A stretch of DNA of 5,528 nt, taken from Paracoccaceae bacterium (lineage in GTDB: Bacteria; Pseudomonadota; Alphaproteobacteria; Rhodobacterales; Rhodobacteraceae). The stretch spans positions 1-5,528 of the forward strand of contig JAGLUD010000305.1 in the NCBI GenBank assembly GCA_023134935.1, in the 5' to 3' direction. A model generated the notes under the pieces. It was not told the DNA's origin. It searched no databases and saw only the letters and a list, made by a program, of their open reading frames with translations. Numbering within the stretch: the first letter of the stretch is position 1; every line of letters starts with the position of its first letter. This document shows, one piece after another, positions 1 to 4,840 of this stretch. Both the position numbers and the translations under genes were made by a program.

Positions 1-493
1 AGATAAACTTCACATGCTCCGGTGGTTCTTCCAACGTCTTCAGCAACGCATTGAAAGCCGAGGTAGACAGCATGTGCACCTCATCGATGATATAGACTTT
101 GTAACGGGCCGAGGCCGCACGGTAATGCACGCTCTCGATAATTTCGCGAATATCCCCGACACCGGTACGCGAGGCCGCATCCATTTCCATCACATCGACA
201 TGCCGCCCCTCACGGATGGAGACGCACTGATCACACACCCCGCAAGGCTCGATCGTCGGTCCGCCGTTTCCGTCTGGCCCAACGCAATTCAAACCCTTGG
301 CGATGATCCGTGCCGTGGTAGTCTTACCGGTGCCCCGAATGCCTGTCATAATGAAAGCGTGGGCAATCCGGTCAGCCTCGAACGCGTTCTTGAGCGTCCG
401 CACCATAGCGTCTTGACCAATGAGATCGGCGAAAGTCTCCGGTCGGTATTTACGGGCGAGGACTTGGTAGGCTGGTGCTGAAGCGTCAGACAT
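1..493 (-). CDS. dnaX: DNA polymerase III subunit gamma/tau, N-terminal part (runs off the left edge)
   Basis: Clamp-loader ATPase subunit of the replicative DNA polymerase III holoenzyme, acting in the cytoplasm to load the beta clamp. Reading the minus strand from the ATG at 493 gives 164 codons before the window edge. Visible are the conserved N-terminal [10 protein letters not shown] segment (residues 9-18), the Walker A motif GIRGTGKT (51-58), the four zinc-module cysteines (C70, C84, C87, C90), the ASRTGV segment (107-112), the Walker B IIDEVH (135-140) and KTLEEPPEH (152-160). This is the complete start of AAA+ domain I; the rest of the protein lies beyond position 1. The ATG is preceded only by a weak ribosome-binding site (GGA about 8 bases upstream), but the start fits the usual short N-terminus of DnaX. 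It is transcribed divergently from all other genes here and is probably a housekeeping neighbour, not part of the locus on the plus strand. Confidence 0.97.
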   Translation of the reverse strand, partial: MSDASAPAYQVLARKYRPETFADLIGQDAMVRTLKNAFEADRIAHAFIMTGIRGTGKTTTARIIAKGLNCVGPDGNGGPTIEPCGVCDQCVSIREGRHVDVMEMDAASRTGVGDIREIIESVHYRAASARYKVYIIDEVHMLSTSAFNALLKTLEEPPEHVKFI

Positions 494-522
494 AAAGGAT
501 TCCGTACAATTCGTTTAGCAAT

Positions 523-551
523 ATTTTAAGGGCTAGAATAAAGAATTACGA
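523..551 (-). promoter_or_regulatory. Possible sigma70-type promoter for dnaX
   Basis: On the minus strand TAAAAT (523-528, five of six matches to TATAAT) lies 17 bases downstream of a poor -35 element TCGTAA (546-551). Transcription would begin about 23 bases before the dnaX ATG. The -10 is good, the -35 weak, and the region is AT-rich, so chance matches are likely. Confidence 0.25.
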
Positions 552-643
552 GCATTTTTTTACATGCCTATGTCATGCACATCATTCCCTGCGCAATCCA
601 TAACAAACCTACTCCCAGCTTCCAGTAAGCAATCAAAAACGTG

Positions 644-673
644 TTGAGCGCTTGTGCCAATACTCCAAATAAC
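644..673 (+). promoter_or_regulatory. Weak candidate promoter for the Hint-domain gene
   Basis: TTGAGC (644-649) and AATAAC (668-673) are separated by 18 bases and each match four of six consensus positions. The placement, about 35 bases before the TTG start, is reasonable for a transcript that includes the ribosome-binding site at 696. The rest of the 494-709 intergenic stretch is AT-rich with short CATG-containing symmetries around 563-583. I see no RNA gene in it. Confidence 0.2.
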
Positions 674-695
674 TTAAGAAAAACGGTATTATGAT

Positions 696-701
696 AAAGG
701 A
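696..701 (+). promoter_or_regulatory. Ribosome-binding site that decides the TTG start of the Hint gene
   Basis: AAAGGA lies 8 bases upstream of the TTG at 710, an ideal distance. The nearby ATG at 691 is out of frame and reaches a stop codon after 11 residues. The site therefore supports initiation at the rare TTG codon. Confidence 0.6.
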
Positions 702-709
702 TATCCAAA

Positions 710-1693
710 TTGGCTCTAATATTTAACCAAACTTATTCTGGCCACGAGGGCAATATCCCAGGAGCGGCTGGCGACAGTTTCAATATAAACAACGACGCGT
801 TTGTAGATATAACTTTTTCAGACCCTTCGTTAGGCGGACTTTATCTTGACGATACTGTTAGTGACTTACGGGTTACAATCGTCGGCGTCGTCACAGATTC
901 CACCTTCACAGTCTACGAGCGAGGCACATTTGTTAACGACTTCAGCAACGACGGAACGCCATATGAATATGTCATCATCGACGTTCAGGGGGTCTTGTAT
1001 TTGTTTCTACACGATGGTGGCGATCCAGATTTAGATGGTACTCCCGGTTTTGCCGGAGCGGTTGGGAACGAAGATTTTATTGGCGGAAATCGTAATCCCC
1101 TAGATACGACGCCATATTGCTTCGTTCGTGGGTCACGAATTTCAACCGAATCTGGTGATATACCAGTGGAACAACTACATGATGGAAGTTTCGTACACAC
1201 GCTTAATAACGGTGTTCAACAAATTTTATGGATCGGCAAGCGAACTATGTCGACGGGCACCAACCCGCGCCACATACCCATTCGAATTTCTGCTAATGCA
1301 TTGGGTAATGGGGTACCTAAGCGTAACCTCTTGGTGTCACCGCAACACCGCGTATTACTGACTGATTGGCGTGCGGAACTCTTATTTGGAGAGTCCAAAG
1401 TTCTCGTACCAGCTAAGCATCTTGTAAACGACGACACCATCCGCGTTGCCTCAGACTTGAACGAGTTCGAATATTTCCACATACTATTCGACTCTCATCA
1501 AACTATTTTCTCCGAAGGCCTTCCAACCGAAAGCTTCCATCCGGGTGACATGGCTATGAAATCCTTGTCCGATGAATCGCGTGCTGAAGTTCTGGAGTTA
1601 TTTCCTGAGCTTGCCGAAAGTACCGCAAGTTATGGCCCAGCGACCCACCGCTCACTTAAGGCGTACGAAGCCAAAGCTTTGCAAAGCGCATAA
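710..1693 (+). CDS. Hint (hedgehog/intein) domain protein, Hint_2 type
   Basis: A 327-residue protein with a C-terminal Hint domain (about residues 135-280), the fold used for self-cleavage in hedgehog proteins and inteins. The domain opens with Cys137 in PYCFVRGSRI, continues through PVEQLHDG (152-159), the GVQQILWIGKRT strand (168-179), the ISANALGNGVPKRNLLVSPQHR segment (193-214, with His213) and ends near FHILFDSHQTIFSEG (256-270). The tail, with ELFPELAE and YGPATHRSLKAYEA, resembles the usual end of alphaproteobacterial Hint_2 proteins. Residues 1-130 look beta-rich and acidic (GDPDLDG at 104-110); no signal peptide is seen. If active, an N-S acyl shift at Cys137 would split off a 136-residue N-terminal part, but this is inference: many family members have no tested activity. 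The gene uses more A/T-rich codons than the genes downstream, which could mean separate acquisition. Start is TTG with a good ribosome-binding site. Confidence 0.85.
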   Translation: MALIFNQTYSGHEGNIPGAAGDSFNINNDAFVDITFSDPSLGGLYLDDTVSDLRVTIVGVVTDSTFTVYERGTFVNDFSNDGTPYEYVIIDVQGVLYLFLHDGGDPDLDGTPGFAGAVGNEDFIGGNRNPLDTTPYCFVRGSRISTESGDIPVEQLHDGSFVHTLNNGVQQILWIGKRTMSTGTNPRHIPIRISANALGNGVPKRNLLVSPQHRVLLTDWRAELLFGESKVLVPAKHLVNDDTIRVASDLNEFEYFHILFDSHQTIFSEGLPTESFHPGDMAMKSLSDESRAEVLELFPELAESTASYGPATHRSLKAYEAKALQSA

Positions 1694-1750
1694 GCTCTCG
1701 CATCGCGCGCCGGCCGGATGCGCTCCACCAACCTGACAATATGCTGACAT

Positions 1751-1810
1751 CCTGTGTAAGGAAGTTGAGGGTCGAATCGCGCAATGTGTCTTCACAGGGC
1801 GCATTGATTC
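1751..1810. repeat. Cluster of short dyad symmetries upstream of the 125-residue gene
   Basis: Within the 148-bp gap before the gene, CCTGTG (1751-1756) is complementary to CACAGG (1793-1798). GAATC (1774-1778) pairs with GATTC (1806-1810), and TGTG (1785-1788) with CACA (1793-1796) across a TCTT loop. These pairings partly compete with one another, as in alternative leader structures, but could also be chance. No clear -35/-10 pair was recognised in this gap. Confidence 0.3.
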
Positions 1811-1829
1811 GCCCCCATGAACTAAACAC

Positions 1830-1833
1830 GGGA
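1830..1833 (+). promoter_or_regulatory. Ribosome-binding site of the 125-residue Tat-leader gene
   Basis: GGGA lies 8 bases before the ATG at 1842, followed by an A-rich stretch. This supports the plus-strand start and coding direction. Confidence 0.6.
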
Positions 1834-1841
1834 TTAAAAAA

Positions 1842-2219
1842 ATGAAAAAATCAGACGCCACCGAGCAAGTAATTACCCGCCGTAAAGCGCTAGGCCGTAT
1901 TGGTCTGTTTGCGACAGCTGCGTACACTGTACCAGCTTTCGCAACGCTTTCCATGGCGCATGCTTCCAGCAACGCAAGCAGTACTAGCAGCGCGAGCGGC
2001 AATAGCGACGCAAGTGATGCAAGTGATGCAAGCGATCCAAGTGTTGCTAGCGGACCAAGCATTTCTATTCCATCAGCAGCGGAGCTAGCTTGTGATAAAA
2101 CTGGCCGCGGCATCGTTGGTAATGATTTAACCGACTCGGATTATGTCCAGTGCCTGATCGACAATAGCGATCTGCTTTCCGCAGATACTTTGGCGCAGCT
2201 AACCGCACTGAGTATCTAA
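1842..2219 (+). CDS. Small exported-type protein with twin-arginine-like leader and Ser/Ala/Asp-rich segment (candidate modification substrate)
   Basis: A 125-residue protein that I do not recognise as a named family. Residues 12-21 (TRRKALGRIG) form a twin-arginine-like motif, followed by a moderately hydrophobic segment (22-38) and a likely signal-peptidase site after AHA (39-41). Next come a Ser/Ala/Asn/Gly-rich part (42-54), a run of Ser-Asp-Ala repeats (55-66) and SVASGP (67-72). The C-terminal 50 residues are less repetitive, acidic, and contain Cys84 and Cys104. The leader block, residues 13-46, aligns without gaps to residues 18-51 of the PepSY protein encoded at 3651, with 18 of 34 identical, so the two share more than a generic Tat signal. 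It sits directly upstream of a kinase-like/PqqD-like fusion gene. Ser residues followed by Asp would be plausible kinase targets, and the protein may be the substrate of that enzyme; this is inference. Alternatives are a cell-surface or secreted structural protein. The coding direction is supported by the start, ribosome-binding site and leader. Confidence 0.8.
   Translation: MKKSDATEQVITRRKALGRIGLFATAAYTVPAFATLSMAHASSNASSTSSASGNSDASDASDASDPSVASGPSISIPSAAELACDKTGRGIVGNDLTDSDYVQCLIDNSDLLSADTLAQLTALSI
2004..2057 (+). repeat. In-frame 9-bp tandem repeats encoding Ser-Asp-Ala units
   Basis: Units of 9 bp begin at 2004, 2013, 2022, 2031, 2040 and 2049. The second and third (AGTGATGCA) are identical, the first and fourth differ from it by two bases each, and the last two are degenerate. 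They encode SDA, SDA, SDA, SDP, SVA and SGP. Because the unit is a multiple of three, copy-number changes would alter the length of the segment without breaking the frame. Confidence 0.85.
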
Positions 2220-2236
2220 CAGGATATCATTGCACG

Positions 2237-2351
2237 CCCCCTTCCGAAACAGCCACTAAACTTGGTGAAAAGCGGTTGGGAAGGTTTTGTTCAACCATAA
2301 CGCAGCAACGGTTGAACAACATATTCCTTCCTTCGCTTTCGTGGAGGGGGG
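2237..2351 (+). repeat. Large nested inverted repeat between the small protein gene and the kinase-PqqD gene (candidate structured RNA or attenuator)
   Basis: The core is a perfect 10-bp inverted repeat, TTGTTCAACC (2287-2296) and GGTTGAACAA (2310-2319), with a 13-base loop. Outside it, in the correct nested order, GGAAGG (2279-2284) pairs with CCTTCC (2326-2331), GAAAAGCG (2267-2274) with CGCTTTC (2334-2340, one bulged base), CCAC (2253-2256) with GTGG (2341-2344) and CCCCC (2237-2241) with the G-run at 2346-2351. This fills nearly the whole intergenic gap. There is no T-tract directly after the core stem, so it is not a textbook Rho-independent terminator. It could be an attenuator, an RNA-processing or stabilising element that gives more small protein than enzyme, or a repeat-element remnant; the core alone could be an operator. 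Confidence 0.7.
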
Positions 2352-2364
2352 AATTATCGTATAT

Positions 2365-2368
2365 AGGA
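2365..2368 (+). promoter_or_regulatory. Ribosome-binding site that decides the start of the kinase-PqqD gene
   Basis: AGGA ends 8 bases before the ATG at 2377, just downstream of the large inverted repeat. The upstream in-frame TTG at 2287 lies inside the hairpin core and has only two bases between it and the nearest purine-rich GGAAGG, so it is a poor start. Confidence 0.6.
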
Positions 2369-2376
2369 TCTCGATT

Positions 2377-3642
2377 ATGAGCATGATTAACGGACATCTG
2401 AAATTTGGCGGCCTCGACGCGACTGTCGCGCTGTGCGTTGATCAGAAGTTCGTTGATGCGCTGCCAGTTGTCTTCCCGAACTGGGGCCACGCGATCGTCC
2501 AGCACGATAAAAACGACAGTTTCGCGAACGTCACCCTGACCGAAAATAAATACGTAATCACATCGCCCTTCATGGACGAGCCGACAATCTTCAAAGACCC
2601 TGCTAACACGTTGTGCTCCTTGATTGTTGAACTTGCCTGGGCCCGCCTGCGCGAAGACACCAGTCTATTGTGCCTGCACGGCGCAGCGATCGAGTTCGGA
2701 GGAAGGCTAGTAATTCTTCCAAGCACAAGACGTGCGGGGAAAAGCACACTTACGGTCGCCCTCGCTGCGGCTGGCCATACAGTTTTTACCGATGATTTTC
2801 TCCCGCTAAAGGTTACCCAAGACGGGTTGTTAAGCGGTATTTCCAGCGGAATATCTCCGCGCTTGCGGCTGCCATTGCCAAATCAGATCGGTCCGATCGC
2901 GCTGGATTATATCCAGAACCGCTCGATGATTCAAAATCGACAGTATCGGTTCGTTATGCCTATATCCGGTGAGTTAGCCAATTTCGGTGATACCGCCCCT
3001 ATCGGCAGCCTCGTGTTCCTAGAACGCACAGAAGGTGCCACCGCTATAATCGAGCCCGTGTCGCAAGCCGATGCTCTCACCGCCCTGATCAAGCAGAATT
3101 TCTCCCGCGCAATGAACGCCGCCGGAATTCTTAAAATGCTGGGCTTCATTACAAAATCCACGCCGGCCTATCGCCTGACATATGATGATGCAGAACAGGC
3201 GGTTGCACTGCTCGAATCCCGCTTCCAGGAATGGGATCAGGCTGCCCCGACCTTTCCTTCCGATTTGGACAAAACAGCCTTTGAGTCCGCGCTTGAAACG
3301 GATTTCACGCCGGAACCCCTCGATGTTTCGGAAGGTAGGTTTATCCACGCCAGCGGTATCGAAGAGGTGTCGAGCGACGGCAAGCGGTTCCTAACGGGCC
3401 ACAATGGCAAAAGCATCCATTACCTGAACGACGGAGCCGTTAATATCTGGCGTCTGCTGGAAGAACCAACCGGCACCACCGAAGCGATCGAAATGCTTTG
3501 CGCCGTGTTCCCCGATCACCCTGCCGATGACATACGCCGCGATGTTATCGGCACTTTCAAAGAATTCGCCCGCAACGGGTTGTTGCAAAAAGCGGATACG
3601 GTTTGCCAAACGTCTGAAATTGAGGCAACCTTGCCTCTGTAA
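2377..3642 (+). CDS. HPr kinase-like P-loop protein fused to a PqqD-type (RRE-like) domain
   Basis: A 421-residue protein from the chosen ATG. Residues about 1-95 form an N-terminal part of unknown role. Residues 98-110 (LLCLHGAAIEFGG) lead into a P-loop-like LPSTRRAGKST (114-124, Lys122), followed by HTVFTDDFLPL (134-144) with the Asp pair 139-140 typical of HprK-related kinases. About residues 320-406 match a PqqD-like domain: RFLTGHNGKSIHYLNDGAVN, IWRLLEEPTGTTEAIEMLC, ending FKEFARNGLLQK. PqqD-type domains bind leader peptides of ribosomally made, modified peptides, and HprK homologues phosphorylate Ser in HPr and in some lasso peptides. HprK-related and PqqD proteins are known as neighbours in such systems; here they are one chain. 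The first Gly of the usual GxxxxGK[ST] is replaced by Ser. A longer form from TTG 2287 is possible but would read through the inverted repeat. The gene lies 8 bases before the PepSY gene, in an apparent operon. Substrate is unknown; the small Ser-rich protein upstream is the obvious candidate. Confidence 0.85.
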   Translation: MSMINGHLKFGGLDATVALCVDQKFVDALPVVFPNWGHAIVQHDKNDSFANVTLTENKYVITSPFMDEPTIFKDPANTLCSLIVELAWARLREDTSLLCLHGAAIEFGGRLVILPSTRRAGKSTLTVALAAAGHTVFTDDFLPLKVTQDGLLSGISSGISPRLRLPLPNQIGPIALDYIQNRSMIQNRQYRFVMPISGELANFGDTAPIGSLVFLERTEGATAIIEPVSQADALTALIKQNFSRAMNAAGILKMLGFITKSTPAYRLTYDDAEQAVALLESRFQEWDQAAPTFPSDLDKTAFESALETDFTPEPLDVSEGRFIHASGIEEVSSDGKRFLTGHNGKSIHYLNDGAVNIWRLLEEPTGTTEAIEMLCAVFPDHPADDIRRDVIGTFKEFARNGLLQKADTVCQTSEIEATLPL

Positions 3643-3650
3643 CCTGTTGT

Positions 3651-4175
3651 ATGAGTACGCGTAAAATGACCACGACGCCAAACACCCTTGAAAACCCTTC
3701 GCGCCGCGCCGCAATGCGCAGGCTGGGTTTGGCTGTAGCCACGGCGTATATCGTTCCAGAAATCGTGATGCTGAGCGGCGCACGGGCATCGTCTAGCGCT
3801 TCGGGTAGCGGTTCATTCGTAACCCCTCCTACGCCGCCCACCGCCCCAAGCGATGTCGACATTATTGAGGCCGACGTTCAAGAAAGCGACACCTGTCAAA
3901 AGGCCACTGCCAGTGAGGTTAATCAACCGATTTCCATCTCGCAATCAGACTTCGATCGCGCACAGGAATCAGTGAAGGCTGGTTATGCCAAACCACTTCA
4001 GGCAATATGGCCGAACTTTAGCAGTAACTATTCAGGCAAAGTTATCGGAATCGAGTTTACCGGATTCCGCTGGCGTCCCCGTTACCGGTTCAAGGCCATA
4101 TCGGCCGATGGACACTTGGAAACGGTGATCGTGTCGGCAAGAACCGGATTAATCGAAAAAATTGTGGGCTGTTAA
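3651..4175 (+). CDS. PepSY-domain protein with twin-arginine-like leader
   Basis: A 174-residue exported-type protein. Residues 17-27 (SRRAAMRRLGL) and the following hydrophobic stretch up to ARA (44-46) form a Tat-like signal. A Ser/Gly-rich piece (47-55) and a Pro/Thr-rich linker (TPPTPPTAP, 58-66) follow. Cys82 lies in the region 67-97, and a PepSY domain spans about 98-172: SQSDFDRAQESVKAGYAKPL, YSGKVIGIEFTG, YRFKAISADGHLETVIVSARTGLIEKI. PepSY domains occur in envelope proteins, often next to two-component genes, where they are thought to inhibit or sense periplasmic activities. This gene fits that pattern because its TAA overlaps the ATG of the response regulator by one base. Its leader matches that of the 125-residue protein at 1842. 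The start at 3651 lacks a clear ribosome-binding site and probably relies on translational coupling to the gene ending at 3642; ATG 3666 is an alternative. Confidence 0.85.
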   Translation: MSTRKMTTTPNTLENPSRRAAMRRLGLAVATAYIVPEIVMLSGARASSSASGSGSFVTPPTPPTAPSDVDIIEADVQESDTCQKATASEVNQPISISQSDFDRAQESVKAGYAKPLQAIWPNFSSNYSGKVIGIEFTGFRWRPRYRFKAISADGHLETVIVSARTGLIEKIVGC

Positions 4176-4840
4176 TGCGAATACTTATCGTTGAAGACGA
4201 GGCTAAAATAGCGGCGTCGATTAAGGACGTCTTGGCACATTCCGGCTTTATCCCCGAAATTTCCTCTGATGGCGAAGATGCGTGGTTTCGCGGTAGCACG
4301 GAAGACTATTCCGCCGCCATTCTGGACATCGGCCTACCTAAACTTGATGGTCTAAGCGTTCTGCGTAATTGGCGTAACGAACAGGTTAACATGCCGGTCA
4401 TCCTGCTAACCGCCAAAGGCAGTTGGGCGGAACGTGTTGACGGGATTGACGCCGGCGCTGATGATTATCTGGTCAAACCTTTCCACATGGAAGAACTGGT
4501 TGCCCGCCTCCGTGCGCTATTGCGTCGAAACGGCACTGAAAAGAAGACGCAACTTAACGCCGGCCCACTGTTGCTGGACACCCGTCAGATGCGTGTTAGC
4601 GTCGATGGTTCACCGATCAATGTCACCCCATTGGAATTCAAACTTCTTAACTATCTTCTGCACAATCGTGGGCGCGTTGTTTCACAAGAAGAATTGGCGA
4701 CCAACATTTACTTCCAAGATCAGGAACCTGACAGCAATGCAGTCGAAGTCTTGCTTGGCCGCCTGCGCCGCAAGTTGAAGGCTGATGTAATTCAGACCCG
4801 TCGCGGATTTGGTTACATCATCGAAGAGGACGGCGAATGA
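4175..4840 (+). CDS. OmpR/PhoB-family response regulator
   Basis: A cytoplasmic two-component DNA-binding regulator of 221 residues, full length for the family. The receiver domain (1-118) has the acidic pocket E7-D8, phosphoacceptor Asp51 in ILDIGLPKLDG, Thr79 in ILLTAKG and Lys101 in DYLVKPFHMEEL. The C-terminal winged helix (about 125-218) shows LTPLEFKLLNYLL-like VTPLEFKLLNYLL, the GRVVSQEEL turn, the recognition region around DSNAVEVLLGRLRRKL and the wing TRRGFGYII. It overlaps the PepSY gene by one base and the sensor kinase gene by four (ATGA), so the three are translationally coupled. Phosphorylation by the adjacent kinase is expected. Target promoters cannot be determined here; the dyads upstream of 1842 are possible sites but not shown to be so. 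Confidence 0.96.
   Translation: MRILIVEDEAKIAASIKDVLAHSGFIPEISSDGEDAWFRGSTEDYSAAILDIGLPKLDGLSVLRNWRNEQVNMPVILLTAKGSWAERVDGIDAGADDYLVKPFHMEELVARLRALLRRNGTEKKTQLNAGPLLLDTRQMRVSVDGSPINVTPLEFKLLNYLLHNRGRVVSQEELATNIYFQDQEPDSNAVEVLLGRLRRKLKADVIQTRRGFGYIIEEDGE
4825..4830 (+). promoter_or_regulatory. Ribosome-binding site of the sensor kinase inside the response regulator gene
   Basis: AGAGGA sits within the last codons of the response regulator, six bases before the kinase ATG at 4837. It confirms the overlapping start. Confidence 0.55.

Noticed and set aside
14..481. Plus-strand open frame of 155 codons at the left edge
   Set aside because: It is the complement of the clearly conserved DnaX N-terminus on the minus strand.
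690..695. TATGAT as a -10 element for the Hint gene
   Set aside because: Transcription from it would start after the ribosome-binding site at 696-701, and no -35 element lies at the right distance.
494..709. 4.5S signal recognition particle RNA gene next to dnaX
   Set aside because: This RNA is sometimes found beside dnaX, but neither the GGAAGCAGCC-like core nor the expected long helix is present on either strand.
1686..1723. Possible terminator after the Hint gene: GCGCAT (1686-1691) with ATGCGC (1718-1723), or GCATC (1700-1704) with GATGC (1717-1721)
   Set aside because: Stems are short, the interior pairs poorly, the first overlaps the coding end, and no T-tract follows.
1652..2113. Minus-strand open frame of 153 codons with Leu-Ala-Ser repeats opposite the small protein gene
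   Set aside because: It is the antisense reading of the 9-bp repeats and end of the Hint gene; it has no matching domain, and the plus strand has a ribosome-binding site, leader and paralogous block.
2287..2376. Upstream extension of the kinase-PqqD protein from TTG 2287
   Set aside because: The added 30 residues are encoded by the large inverted repeat, look unlike the family, and the TTG has badly spaced ribosome-binding bases; ATG 2377 has a well-placed AGGA.
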